Source of the DNA: Erpobdella octoculata
Lineage: Eukaryota; Annelida; Clitellata; Hirudinida; Erpobdellidae
Assembly (NCBI GenBank): GCA_963978895.1
Contig: OZ022242.1
Span: 2,132,607-2,196,606, forward strand
Reading direction: 5' to 3'
Length of the DNA: 64,000 bases
Shown: piece by piece, positions 10,810 to 23,926 of the stretch
Layout: each line of letters opens with the position of its first letter
How positions within the stretch are numbered: position 1 is the first letter of the stretch
The notes under the pieces: generated by a model
Databases searched by the model: none
What the model was told of the DNA's origin: nothing
Seen by the model: the letters and a program-made list of their open reading frames with translations, nothing else
Program-made: the position numbers and the translations under genes

Positions 10810-13314
10810 ATGGTAAAGAAAATAGTTGTCATTGGCGCAGGGGCGTCAGGTCTTACTGTCCTCCGTCATTTCGGCTGCAAGGAAGATGCTTTCGAGGTCG
10901 TCTGCTATGAACAGTTGTCCAACGTGGCCGGATTGTGGAATTATAGCGAAAATATTACTGATCGTAACCACCCTACAGGCAGCAAGTACACAGCTATCTA
11001 CAAAAACTTGAAGTCTGTTTTATTTGAATGTGTTTTTTTTTAATAATTTATTTTATTGAATAGGAGATGAAAATTGTTTATATCATCTTTACGCCAAAAA
11101 TAGAAAAAAATGTACTTTCTTTTTTACTTTAAATCCAGGTCGGATATTCCCAAACAAGCAATGTCATTCGTTGATTTTCCATTTCCTCCAGAATTACCTT
11201 CGTATGTTATGCATACTGATATAAAAAAATATTTGAAAAATTACGCAAAACATTTTAACCTGATAAAATTTATAAAGGTTATAATTTTTTATTTTTTTTA
11301 AACTGATTTTATGACAAATTAAATAAAATATTATCTATTTAACAATTTTATATTATAAATATCCCTTTTTTAAAGTTATAAACGCTATTTTGTCTATACT
11401 AAATAGAAAATGATCTATCATGGTCTTATCCCTATCCATAATCAAGACCAAAGTCCTGTCAAGAGGCCGTAGTGTCAGATTTAAAAGTGGAGCCCTAGCC
11501 CCTAAGCCATAACACTTATAGCTTAATTGTTAATAGGCCACTAGACACTGATGTACCTATTACAGTCAACCACAGCATCGCCAGATACTTGGAGGTTCGT
11601 GATTGTGGAGTTGACATGGATAGATATGAGCTTTTCCGGTTGCTTTTAAACTATGAGTTGGCCCGACCCCCTCTAGGCGCCCATGGTCTGAAGAATTTTA
11701 AAATACTCAATATATCTGTCAGTTTATGCAACTAAATTGAGTTAAAATTAAATTACAGTTTAATAAACGCGTTGTCAGCATTACTTCACAAACTGATATC
11801 TGTGAAGATGGCAATGTGTGGTCAGTTAAAATAGTGGACGTTTACTCTAAGTTGGAGGAAGAATTGGAGTTTGATGCTGTCATAATTTGTAACGGGTACC
11901 TGCTAAATTATTGATTTCATTTTAAAGTTATAACACATTGTATAACCATTTTATTTTATTTTACTTTTACAAAGTTTCATTTCCAAACGAAACACGATTT
12001 CTTTGTGTTTGTGTTTAATTGCTTGTATTTAGATCTAACATATTTTTCAGTCATCATTTCAAGCCGCTTTATCCAAAGATCACAGACTTAGACCTCTTCG
12101 AAGGACAGTTATTGCATTCCCAATGCTACAGAAACCCAGAGGAGTTTAAGAATAAAAATGTCTTAGTCGTCGGTGGAGGACCGAGTGGAACAGATATTGT
12201 CTGTGATCTGATTCAATTTGCCAATAAAAGTAAAACAATAATGTTTTAGCTGTTTTTTTAGTCTGAAAAAATTATAATTTATTTGTATAAAACAAGAACT
12301 ATGATAATATGACATGTTTAAAATATAACATTGCCCAATGAAATAATAAGAACTTTTAAAAATCTTTTTTCAGCTTACTTCCTTCATTGGACGGGAGGGA
12401 GAATGCTTGGTCATTATAATAACAATATATATATATATATATAGCTACTCATAAAATCAATGTTGTTATTCTATTTCACAACAGTTTGGTTGAGTCACAG
12501 AGAGAGTGAAAGTATTGCTCTTCCAGATCAGATAGAACAAATTGGAGAAATATCTCAAGTAACGTTCAACTCTGTCATCACTTTTCAAATGCATTCTCAG
12601 TCATCATGTAACGATTCATCGCAAAACACGAATCCTGGCGAAAAAGAATCAAGTTCAAAGACGTCTGAGCTCTGCTTGCATGGAAATACAACAAATCAAT
12701 TTCGCAACATTTTTGAGTTACACCAGGAACAGCACAGTAGCGCCGACGACGCAGTGCAAAACCGGTGCCTAAAAATAAACTCAAATAAAGCCTACAAAAT
12801 CGGTCCCATAGACGTGATAATATTATGCACCGGTTACGAGTACAGCTATCTGTTTTTAACAGCCGACAGCGGTATCACGCTTCTCTCTCCCCAAGCTGTG
12901 GGGCCGTTGTATAAAGATCTAATCTCCATCAGTCGACCCAGTCTTTGTTTTATCGGCCTGATGACCAGGGTGTTGTCCTTTCCTCTGTTCGAATGTCAGG
13001 CTCGGTTTCTAGTGGCCGTCATGGAAGGCCGAGTGTCCGTGCCATCGTCTGGACCAGAAATGGAAGCAGAGGTGAAGGCATTCAATGAAACGAAGACTAA
13101 CTTTGGAATCGACGTGTGGAAGAAGCCGCTTGCGTACGGACCGTTTCAGTTTACCTACATGAAGGAATTGGCAAGAATCGGTGGATTCGAAGATTTGCCG
13201 AATTGCTACGTAGATTTAATTTTAAAAGTTCTCGAGGAAATGAAAAAATCTCGGTCTGACTACAAGTCAAAAGAATATAAATTAACAGATAGTGGACTGT
13301 ATGTCGAAATTTAA
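10810..13314 (+). CDS. flavin-containing monooxygenase B (FMO-like), 5 exons
   Basis: Second tandem FMO. Exons by hand: 10810-11012, 11139-11277, 11759-11895, 12051-12229, 12485-13314, giving 495 aa with TAA stop. The FAD motif is GAGASG, the fingerprint FEGQLLHSQCY, the NADPH motif GGGPSG, and CTGYEYSY follows the insertion. Exon 1 (203 nt), exon 2 (139 nt) and exon 4 (179 nt) are the same length as in copy A. Exon 5 contains a polar Ser/Asn/Gln-rich insertion of about 60 residues between the IEQIGE segment and the IGPIDV strand. It is shared in position, but hardly in sequence, with copy C. AATAAA near 13373. The start is set by homology to A and C; a decoy start lies directly upstream. Substrate unknown. 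Confidence 0.9.
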
Positions 13315-13389
13315 TCTTAATCGGAACAATTTTTAATCTATTTTAATTTTAAAAACTTAATTTTCATTTTATAATAAAATGGCACCCGG

Positions 13390-14060
13390 GACGCGTGTAT
13401 CCACGTACTCCCTAGCTACGCCTCTGATCTTTGTAATCAATAACGACATCGCCATCATCATCATCATCAGGTCCACCGACAGAAATAACTTAATACTTTA
13501 AGAAAAAAAATAAGAGCGAGCTAGTTGTCTAAAGGCCCGCACGTTCCTAAACATATTAATAAACTCCTCTTAATATTTTAATTTAATTGGAATTTTTGTT
13601 GGTGTAGGGTGTAGCCTTATGTCAATTTATAGATTTCTAGGCCAAAAAGCTGATGACCGGGGAGGGATAGGGTAGTCATAGGTACTTTTCCAAACGTTTT
13701 CAAAACCCCATTCATTTTTCTTTCCAAAAGGTTTTCCTCCTAAAACCTGATGACCGGGGGTGTAGTCATTAGTCATAGGTACTATTCCTAATTTTTTTAA
13801 AACCCACTCTAAAAATGCATGACAGGGGCCCACTTCAATTTCAGAAGAGTCTAATTTACAATTTAGAGACCCCACATCTATATTATGGGAGGTCCACTAC
13901 TATCTTAGGAATAAGGCCCACTTCAACTTCAACGTCAGCGGGCACATTGAAATGTCATGGGGTAACAGCCTCCCTTGCTTCCACGAATTGACATCCATGA
14001 ACGTCACATTTGTCCAACCCTCACCCCCTTCAATCGTCACAAATGTCTGACCACTCTGAC
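13390..14060. repeat. dispersed repeats between FMO B and C
   Basis: 13630-14060 is an inverted relative of the 5660-5990 repeat, with two imperfect direct copies of a unit containing TGATGACCGGGG, a short gap, then AGTCATAGGTAC (near 13650 and 13747). At 13405-13422 (minus) is CAGAGGCGTAGCTAGGGA, resembling CAGGGGCGTAGCTGGAG at 18215, possibly one end of a non-autonomous DNA transposon. The open frame at 13627-13875 belongs to this repeat and is not considered a gene. 14060-15007 shows nothing I can name. Confidence 0.45.
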
Positions 14061-15007
14061 CACTATCCCTAAGTGCGTTGCGTCATTTTTGGACGTCCCT
14101 ATCATAGGTACAAAACAATTTGATCAACATGAGAGGCTCCACCAACTTTAAAAATTAGATTGAAAGTTGTGAAACTGTCGAGCCTAGCAAGCCCTAACGA
14201 CAATAATAATGTTGTTGTAATGCCTGATTGATTAGGAAATTTTAAACGTAAGAAAAAGTTTGGCAGGGGTCACGAAGTGCATATGAGACAAATTGGCGGT
14301 CACTATGATGACTATAGTCATGACAGGGGTCAAAATGCAAATGCAATAAATGAGCAAGCCAAGAGAGGCTAAGAATTATTAGTCTATTTCAAATCTATCA
14401 TTTTATATCTCGAAATATTGAGCTGCTGGCATCTCTCTATTTTTTCCATGTTTTAAAGCTTAAAGGCTTTAAAACATGGAACCAGTTTTTTATGGTTCGA
14501 ATGAAGTGATGATTGCTAATTGCTATTAATCGGTCTGTTTAATTAACGTGGAATTGGCTGCATGACAAATATCTCTGAAGTCGGGATGGATGGTCAGAAA
14601 GCCGTTCTGAACACGAAAAAGATGTTGTGTAATACCTACTGATATGATAAACTATTAACCGATAACAGCTACGCATATAAATTATTTATTAGCTGTTCTT
14701 TGAACTTTTACGGCCATGTGATAACGGCCTTCAACAGACAAACTTTTTTTTATCGCATACTTACTTACTAGCGTTAAAAGTGGACTTTGATTCGCGCTTT
14801 CCGAACCTATCAGCTGTCATATGGCTGGTGAATACAGTTGATCGGTCTATTATTATGTTTCACCTATTACAGAAAAAATTATAAAGTGACAGAATGAACT
14901 GTTCGTAGATACCAAGCCGTTGAATGGACTGTTGTCAAATCATTTCTTGCATTTCTTTCACTTTTTTTTACTTAAGTGGGTGAAAGATTTTTAGTGGGAA
15001 AGAAGAA

Positions 15008-17302
15008 ATGGTAGTCAAAAGTATAGGAATCATTGGAGCTGGAGCAGCAGGCCTAGCAGCTCTTCGTCGTTTCGGTGCTCGGGAAAAAGATTTCAAGGTT
15101 GTATGCTTTGAGCAGCTACCAAATGTGGCTGGATTGTGGAATTACTGCGAAAATATTACGGATTCCAAGCATCCTACTGGAAGCAAATATACAGCTGTTT
15201 ACAAAAACTTAAAGTTTGATTTTTAGTTATTTAGGAATTTTTTTCTTTTTGACATTGCTTGCTGTCTAATTATTCAGGTTGAGTTGAAATTTTCGAATCG
15301 GTTATTTTTTTTCCTGTCAGGACAAATTTACCCAAGCAGATAATGGCATTTCCAGAATTCCCATTTTCACCTGACCTTCCTTCATACATCATGCACTACG
15401 ATGTTAAAAAATATTTGGACGACTTTGCTGAGCAGTTTAATCTGAAAAGACTTATTAAAGTTAGAGTTTTACTTATTTTATTTATTTTGAATATTTATAT
15501 TTATTTATTTCAAAATGCTAGATGATACTACATTACATTTTTTTTAATAACGATAACTTTTATTTCAACACAGTTCCACAAACAAGTCAAAAGTGTATGT
15601 CCGAAATCAGTCCTTGGCCAGGATGACAGATGGCTGATCACGGTTGTTGATGTTCATACAAAATTAGAAGAAGAATATGAATTTGATGCTGTTATTGTAT
15701 GCAGTGGGTAATGCAAATTCAATTTTAATTTTTTGAAAATTGTAAATCTCAGCATCATTAAATATGTTTACTTAATTTCAGCCATTTCTCAAAACCATTT
15801 TATCCAAAGATAGAGGATTTTAATCGGTTCAAAGGTATGATACTGCATTCCCAGTGCTACAGAGACCCTGAAGAGTTTAAAGGAAAGAACGTGCTACTCG
15901 TTGGTGGCGGACATAGCGGTATCGATATCGCTTGCGATGTGTTTCAATCCGCTGGGAAAAGTTATTTCAATTTTTTTTAAATAGCTAATGTTAACTTCAC
16001 TGCCGGTCTTGCTTGCTTGCTTGCTAGAATGTTTGCAAACCTTGAAAGTGAAAATTATCTAACTTCCCATCATTCATCCAATCGAGCTGAAATTTGAAAT
16101 ATAGGCTCACTCATCATGACAATGCATTCTATTAAAGTTTAAAAAAATTTTTGTTAATTAAATAAAAAAAATAATTGTCTATGTTTTAAAACATAAACAA
16201 ATCAATTACAATTAAATAAATGTTTATATTTATCAATTCCAAAAAATTTCATTTTAACAGAAATTTTGTTGCAATAAATGAAGAGCCGGCAAATTCATAA
16301 ATATTAGGGATTTGTTAAAAAACCTGTTTTTTCACGACTTAGTTGTTTTATATTTTAAATTATATAATACATTAAATTATTAATGAACAGTATTGAAGCT
16401 GTCTTACATGCAATTTCACATTAGCAGATTACTATTACTATAACTTTTAGTTATAAATCTTGATGTTTATAATTGTGCATATTTTTATTTCAGCTTGGCT
16501 GAGCCACAGATCTCCCACGAAGCTAGCCCTTCCTGAGGCAATTCAACAGATCGGCGAAGTTACTAAATTTGCCGAGAATTCAGTCTTTACCTGTTCTTTA
16601 CAAGATCAACCCCAATCACTTGGTGCTGCATTAGAGAAGATGAGTTGTCTTGGACCTGAAAAGATTTGTAGAAATGAATCTAATTCTGAAACAGATGTCC
16701 ACAATTTAATTTATCAACCTAGTCATGCTCAATGTAGCAAGAAATCTGCTTCAAGCAATTCAGTTACCGACAAAATCTGTGAAATCGGTCCTATCGACGT
16801 GGTCATCTTCTGCACTGGATTCTCATACAGCTACCCGTTTCTTGCATCTGACTGCGGTGCTGCAGTCTTATCTCCTCTCTCTGTTGGTCCACTGTATAAA
16901 GAGGTAATTTGCATCAGCAGACCCACTCTCTCATTTATTGGTCTACCTGCCAGGGTTCTGCCCTTTCCATTGTTCGATTGTCAAGCTCAGTTTCTCTTAG
17001 CTATTTTTGAAGGACGTTTGTCATTGCCATCATATGGACCTGAGATGACTGCAGAGGTAAAAGCATGGGACGATAAGAAGGCAGAGAATGGCATCGATCT
17101 GTGGCTTAATCCATTAGAGATCGGCATGTTTCAGTGGTCATACATGAGAGCTTTGGCAAAGCTGGGCAGTTTTGAACCGGTCCCTCACTACTATGAAGAC
17201 TTATACAGGAGAGTTACTAAGGAAAGACCCTTGTCTTTTTTGAAATACAAGTTAAAAGAATATACGATGGGCAAAGATGGGTTGCTGGTTGAAATAATTT
17301 AA
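15008..17302 (+). CDS. flavin-containing monooxygenase C (FMO-like), 5 exons
   Basis: Third tandem FMO. Exons by hand: 15008-15213, 15321-15459, 15574-15707, 15782-15960, 16494-17302, giving 488 aa with TAA stop. The FAD motif is GAGAAG, the fingerprint FKGMILHSQCY is present, and CTGFSYSYPF is near the end of the second nucleotide-binding domain. The second glycine motif reads GGGHSG, with His where A and B have Pro (vertebrate FMOs commonly have Asn). That residue lies in the NADPH turn and could alter cofactor handling. One residue is inserted near the N terminus relative to A and B. AATAAA at about 17317. Divergence from A and B is moderate and all frames are intact, so all three copies appear functional. 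Confidence 0.9.
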
Positions 17303-18837
17303 TTGATTGAGAAAGTAATAAAATTACTACTTGTTGGTTTGTTTTGCGGGAAGATCGATAGGTATTTAGAATCGTGAATCAAAATGCCGAGTGGTGATAA
17401 GTCGTTTGTATTTTTCTCAGAGTTTATATTTTGTTTAATGACATGTGTTTTATTTAAGATACAAAAATATCTTCACTGTATTTCAAAATCATATCAAAAG
17501 GTTTTTTTCATGTGCCTGTTTTTTTTTAAATATTTTTCAAACATTTTTATTAATCATGGCTAAACATTTATCTAAAGTTTGTTTTGTGATATTAACGGCA
17601 ATACTTTTGAAAAGTTTCATTTGTTGGTAATTTTATAATGGTTTTTTAGAGTTTTTAATAAGAATTATTGTTTTATCTATTTGCTACCTGTTGTTACTAT
17701 AATGATTGATGATTGACTAAAAACAAAAAAAAATTTGAGATTATATTTTGTTAGATCATAAATCTTTAAGAAAAGATGAAAAATACTTTAAATTGATATT
17801 TTAAATATCGTTTGGAATTTTGTTCTATTCAATCGATCAGTTTCTATAGCACTTTTTTATTGAAATTCAAAGGTTTACTTTCACATTGCACTGTGTATAG
17901 ATGTATTTCTGTTAATGACGTGTAGGTAGCAAATATGCACGAGCTGCTTGTGCCACTATGTGAGCCTCAGAGTCAGAAGAAGTGGAGCCTTAAAACCTAA
18001 TGCACATATTTACCTTTACATCTGATCTATTGTCAGTTTCACATTGTTCAAATAACCACACAAATTGATAAGCTGTTGAAACTGCAACAAATTTGGAATT
18101 AGATACATGAGCAGAGGCTTATACAAAGTTCTGAGAACAGGGAGGCGCCATGCATTTGGACAAAGGAAGTAAGGTATGCGTTGTCAATCTTCACTTTATC
18201 AAAAAAATTTTCAGGGGCGTAGCTGGAGACAGGGGGAAGTGTCAAGTGTCCCTGGTGTCATTTGGAAGGAGAACCAAAAGCTTTTTTGAAGTGGCACCAA
18301 CATTTTAGCTAGTAGGGTCATATTATTTAAAACCTAGACTGCCATTTATTAATGATTAAAGCAGCAGAAACACGGTTGTGATTGTAACTGCTAAATAACC
18401 CAGATCTGCAGATCCATAACTCTTGCTGGAATCTGCTAAATCCAATGAAAGCAATTAATTAACTAAAAAAGTTTTTATAAAAAAAAACATATTTTATTTG
18501 ACACACACAGCGTTAGATACAAATCGAAGATTAAAACGAAGTTAAAATTTACAATTCTTACCTTTACCATTCCCTAAAAAAGCTCATAAGATTAAAAGTG
18601 ATAAGGCTTTATTTGTTTAATGTGTGGACTTTCGCCGTTTATTTTTGGCATGGCAGCAGTCATGAGAATTAAGTGTTTATTCAAAGTAAAAAAGGAAAAT
18701 TTAATAATATAAAGGAAGTACAGTTAGCTAAATTTTCCGGTCAGCAGACTACTATTTAGAATCATGTGCCTTCTTGGGTCGAGATAAAAACTAAATTTAT
18801 AAGTCAAAGTGACAAGAGACAAAAAAAACAAAAGAAA
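17303..18837. other. FMO C-epsin intergenic region
   Basis: No gene seen. Contains a possible DNA-transposon end at 18215-18310 (CAGGGGCGTAGCTGGAG, then phrases with AAGTGGCACCAAC). 18320-18837 probably holds the epsin promoter and 5' UTR. An upstream ATG at 18764 is out of frame with the epsin start. Confidence 0.5.
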
Positions 18838-19841
18838 ATGTCGACTATGACTAGAAAAATAAAAAATGTTGTACGTCAATATACTTACGCCGAGGTTAAA
18901 GTCAGAGAGGCTACGTCAAACGACCCCTGGGGCCCAACAGTTAAACAACTGGATGAAATTGCAGAGCTGAGTTTCAACAATGTTGGTATTGTTGAAATTT
19001 TGGGAATCATCTGGAAGCGTCTTGCCGAGAGAGGGAAGAACTGGAGGCACGTTCACAAGTCGCTGATCGTCCTCGATCATCTTATAAAATAAGGAAACGA
19101 AAAGGTAGTTATTTTATTTATTAGTTGATTGATTGACTTTGAGTTGTCTGCCAATCATATCATTTTCGTTTTATTGATTGCTAGGTTGTCAAATTAATTA
19201 GATTTAGTCACGTCATGATTGTGATTTACTGGTTTTTTTTAGTTTTAAACTTTTTTCAGCTGATGTAAGCCCTACTTGTAGGGTGAAGGTTTCTTCTAAG
19301 ACTTGAGTGCTGCTATTTCAAGCAAGACACTTTTTTTATTTCTTACTCGCCATGGACTGTTTACTCCATCCACACTGCTCCATGTAGATAGCAGCCTTTT
19401 TTTGGCATTTTGGACCTCATGACATTGAACCTACTTGCAAACACTATTTTTTTTACCAAAAGAACCAACAACACACTATTTGTATAATCAACTTCTTCCA
19501 GGCCACCAGGCACATCATTTTCTTCTTCATCTGTAAAATTTCAGGAAGGGTTGAGGGGGAATTTCGGGCTTGTCTAAGCCATTGTTATTATCTCCAAGAG
19601 CCTACAGTACCCTATTGAGCCAGTTTTCATGAAAAGGAAAATAGTGTGGCTAAGTATAAATCCAATTAGCTTCAATAAAAGTAGCTGCTTACTTTTGAAT
19701 GCATGCCTTCTCAAATTTCAAACTTTGGTTATCTATCTACATAATTTGCTATGTATGTTATGTATGTATGTATGTATGTATGTATGTATGTATGTATATG
19801 TATGTTAGCAATTTCGCGTAACGCTATATATATATATATAT

Positions 19842-19938
<97 letters not shown>

Positions 19939-22900
19939 CTCTTTTTACACACTTACTTAACTTGACTTCTCTGTCTGTCTGTCTGTCGTCAAATTGTGCA
20001 ATCGATTTTAAACTAACTTCCCGATGAGCTAGAGACTTAAAAATTTAAAAATACCTCCAAACTGATTAACAATGCATTCTATCAAATTTTCCGATCGATT
20101 GAACAAAATTTAATTAAATAATTATTTGTGATATTTTCGTCGAACTATTTATTGTCTATGCTAAGATGCTCGTTGTTTATGTAACAGAATGTGGCCTACA
20201 CAATCGATTATATAAAAGTGTGTTTTTAAAAAACTTTGTTTTTTGATTCACTTGTTTTATATTTGATAAAAACAAAAAAGACCGTCATTTTTGATGGGAT
20301 ACTTCTAGTATAGTATAATAATTTTTTCAATGAATATTGCTATAAAACTTTGAAAATGCTCACATTCAGTAGCCGATTAAACCAATTAACTAATCAATAA
20401 GACAAGCAATTTAGTCCCCATCCTCTCCAATCTTGTCGTAAAACTTGAAATAATTTTAAATCGCCAAAAAGGTCGCTCAGCACAGCATCGACAGAATGGA
20501 GCTGATCCGAACCCTCCTCTGCTACGAGTTCTACGACGAGGGAAAGGACGTCGGGCAGACGGTCAGAGACAAGTCGAAGCAGATCCTCTCGCTGCTCAAC
20601 GATCGAGATAGACTGAAGAACGAGAGGACCAAGATGACGAACTCTCGACAGGTCTACGCTCAGAACACGGCCGGGGTGAAGGTTGGTGCCGCAAACCGAA
20701 ATTTATAATCGTTTTCGTTTTATTTGGGTTTTTTTTGTATTATTTAAATTCGTTAGCTGATTAATTTATGTTTAGTATTGATATTATTTCAATCTAATTT
20801 TACTGAGGCTGAATTATGGTCGTTGTGATTATGAACTTACTTGTCTCTAAGGTTATATAAATTCCTAGCATTACTCAACGTTTTGCCGAGGAATATTTTA
20901 AATTGTTTTTTTTTCATAGCTCTCAAAAAACCACCAAGATTTTGTTTGTAATTCGGTAGAAATAATTTATATATTAAAAGTTATTACTTTAATTTGATTA
21001 AATGTCAACCTTCAACATCAGGGCATTGCGTCACCACCGGCAAACGAAGATTTGAAGAACAAGAAAAGTAAGTCAATTTTTTCAGGGGATAAAAACTTTT
21101 TTTGTGTAAAAGTTAAAAAATGACTGCTCTGAAGAAATGAATGAGTGAATATCTGCATAACTGACTCACTGCATGACTGAATGACTGCATAGGTGCATGA
21201 TTGAATGACTGCATAGGTGCATGATTGAATGATTGCATAGGTGCATGATTGAATGACTGCATAGGTGCATGATTGAATGATGGCATAGGTTCATGATTGA
21301 ATGACTGCATAGGTGCATGATTGAATGATGGCATAGGTTCATGATTGAATGACTGCATAGGTGCATGATTGAATGACGGCATAGGTGCATGATTGAATGA
21401 TTGCATAGGTGCATGATTGAATGACTGCAGAACTGACTCATTGCATTACTTGATGATTGCATGACTGAATATTCAAATCACCGATTGGCAATTGAGCAGC
21501 CACCATCAGTTAGTAAGTAGTAACAGAGAAAACAATTTACCTGTCAGAGTTGAAAAGTCTCGGAAGTCCCACAGCGCTAACTTCGGGTTCGGAAGAAGAC
21601 GAAGATTTACAGTTGCAGCTGGCATTGGCCATGAGCAGAGAGGAACATGAAGAGGAAGAGAAGAAGAAGAAAATGGAGGAGATGAGACTGCAGATGGCGC
21701 TCGAGGAAAGCAGACGCCTATATGGGACTAACGTCGGTGATGATGATGGTAGTTTAAGTTTCGGTACAGGTGAGGTTTTTATTATCGTATTTCGATATTT
21801 GTTTTATTTATTGAAATAATGATATTTTAATAGATAACTATTATTTTGTTTGAATTTGATTATATTTATTTATGTATTTCAATTTTATTTATTTATATAT
21901 TTCTATTTTATTTATTTATATATATTTTTTTATTTTAGTAATGTATTTTGTTTATCATCTTTTTTATTTTAACAATTTCAAAATAAATAGAAATGTTATT
22001 CAACAAATTATTGATTTGATCAATCGATTCTTAAATCCCGACATCTGTCCCTGACAGCATCAAATCATCCAGACACAGAAGAGGTTAAACCCCACAAACC
22101 TCTGGGTCAGAGACTTACCCTGTTGTCAATAGCAACAGCCCAAACATCTAATCACACCCCTTCCCCTGATGACCTGCTTGTCTCTATAGGAAGTGACATC
22201 TCGAGGGGGAACGGGGCTGGCCCTACGGACAACGTTTCTGACCCCTGGCAGGATCTGGCCTTGACACTTAGTCCCGATGAAGCCGCAGGTCCCAGTATGC
22301 CACCGCCGGATCCTTGGGGCCAGACGAGCCATCCAAACAACGGCATCTCATCCCTGAGCCACGTGATGGAGAGTTTTGATTTGTTGGACATTAAACAATC
22401 GCCTTCAAGCATTCCATGGCCTGCGCCCTCAAATGGAAGTAACTTTGGCGAACTCTCTGCCTTCTCAGATAACATTGCCGCAACGAATGCCTCTTCATCA
22501 GCGTGGCCAGACTTTCCAACGAATAATTTCGGTAAATTTTTGTTTTTGTTGATAACTTAAATTACGGAAAATCTAATCTATTAAATTTTATTTATAAAAT
22601 ATGGTGAACGTTGACAAGGTCAACAACTGGTTTGCTTGTTCTTCGTGAATTTGATCGACTAGATTTTGTGTATTGCAGGGTGTAGTAAAATAAAAATATA
22701 TTGAGAAAAAATGTCATGGAATAAGGGTGTTGGTGGCTGAGTGGTTTGGCGTTTATTTTGTAGACCAGAAGGCTGGAGATTCAAATCTTACTGTCTGACT
22801 CTGGCATTCGTAACTTAACTAGGTAATTAATGGTTGGATAATGGTTCCACAACAGCAAGTGAAAAAGTACAGTGAATGAATGAAACGAAGCCAAAGAGTG

Positions 22901-23926
22901 AAAAGAAGTGAAAGAGTGAAAAGAAGTGAAAGAGTGAAAAGAAGTGAAAGAGTGAAAAGAAGTGCAATATCCATAAAGAGGGCAGATTTTAATAGCTTTA
23001 TGGAGAATGAGTAATAAATTTTGTAATATCGATCTGTATATTAATGTATATATGCTAGTGAAAAAAAGTTTAAGAATCTATTTCACATATGCTTTGTCGT
23101 AGAATTTTTTATTTGAATTGGACCACTAAACAGCGTAATTAACCAGGTTATTGAAGAAACAAACAATACACCTCTTTTACAAAAAAAAACTTAAAGAGTT
23201 AATTTACAATTAAAAACATCAAGATTAAAAGTTCGACTTTAGCATGGATTTCCAGAGTTTTCATCTGAAAAATCAGTTGAAGAAAAAAACTGGAGATCTG
23301 TTTTCTATTTTAAGCTACCTCAACACTGTTTAATTGCCATTATTTTTGTAATTGTAACTAAATAAAAAATTCTATGCCAATTGGAAGTACACGATAGATA
23401 TTAGTAAATATTTATATATATGATTTGGAAACTATAATTTTCTTAAAATTTTGGAATTTAACTCATTACAGCAACTACTGGATTAACTATAGCATCAACT
23501 GGATTTACTACAGCATCAACTGGATTTACTACAGCATCGACTGGATTTACTCCATCAATTCCAGCAAATTCAACCCTATTTTCTCCCACCAATCCATTCC
23601 ACGAGAACTACTTACCCCAAAAAAAACCCGTTTTGGCGATGGCTGACCCCTGGAGCACCTATCCCCTGCAACTGACCTCTGACCTCCCACCCGTTTCACA
23701 GGGAGCGGCATATACCGTTCCGCCGTTGCCGTACCAAGTTTCATTGCCATCTTCCGGTTCTATGACTTCACCATCAGCTACGCCTGGCTTCATTCCTCAG
23801 CCCATGCCCAGAACTGTGCGCAATCCACCGACCAATAACAACAACAACAATGGTATTGACCAGCAAAAACTAAATACTAACTCCAACTTTGATGATAGCA
23901 ACTTCACGTTCAACCCGTTTTTATGA
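18838..23926 (+). CDS. epsin (clathrin adaptor), with in-frame TAA in ENTH domain
   Basis: Endocytic adaptor that binds PtdIns(4,5)P2, clathrin/AP-2, EH proteins and ubiquitinated cargo. Exons by hand: 18838-19104, 20472-20681, 21022-21067, 21548-21769, 22058-22531, 23472-23926 (557 codons). The ENTH domain covers about residues 13-145 ([15 protein letters not shown], then IWKRL and GKNWRHV). Two UIMs lie at about 192-208 ([10 protein letters not shown]) and 218-231 (LQMALEES). DPW motifs are at 310, 333 and 465, NPF motifs at 447 and 554. Exon 6 carries four copies of a 7-residue Thr-rich repeat. Codon 85 (19090-19092) is TAA, where epsins have Thr in LIKTG; the frame then continues correctly as GNEK to the donor at 19104. 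So this is a nonsense allele, an assembly error, an edited codon or a decaying copy. The start is ATG 18838, matching known epsin N termini. Confidence 0.88.
19750..19937. repeat. (TATG)n and (TA)n microsatellites in epsin intron 1
   Basis: A TATG tetranucleotide run at 19751-19800 is followed by TA dinucleotide from about 19825 to 19936, with one short interruption. Confidence 0.95.
21150..21440. repeat. 24-bp minisatellite in epsin intron 3
   Basis: About eleven tandem units of the form GAATGACTGCATAGGTGCATGATT, varying at ACTG/ATTG/ATGG and GTGC/GTTC. Because 24 is a multiple of three, it opens long minus-strand frames that are not genes. Confidence 0.95.
22728..22830 (+). mobile_element. 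tRNA-derived SINE head (Ser/Leu-like)
   Basis: Starts near GTGTTGGTGGCTGAGTGG (box A TGGCTGAGTGG) and has box B-like AGATTCAAATC about 45 bases later, then TCTGGCATTCG. It lies in epsin intron 5. The acceptor stem does not pair, so it is not a functional tRNA. Confidence 0.5.
22870..22970. repeat. short tandem repeat (AAAGAGTGAAAAGAAGTG units)
   Basis: About four units of 18-19 bases in epsin intron 5, directly after the SINE head. Confidence 0.9.

Noticed and set aside
12371..12420. Alternative FMO B exon 5 start after TTTTTTCAG at 12365-12373
   Set aside because: It does not give the conserved WLSH start and shows no similarity to FMOs. The acceptor at 12484 does, in the correct phase.
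13627..13875. 82-codon minus-strand frame
   Set aside because: Lies within a dispersed repeat with internal duplications related to 5660-5990, and there is no protein similarity I recognise.
21113..21462. Two overlapping minus-strand frames with [12 protein letters not shown] repeats
   Set aside because: A 24-bp minisatellite inside an epsin intron.
18838..23926. UAA recoded as a sense codon in this organism
   Set aside because: FMO B, FMO C, the transposase and the membrane protein at 44321 all end at TAA where homology or length expects a stop.
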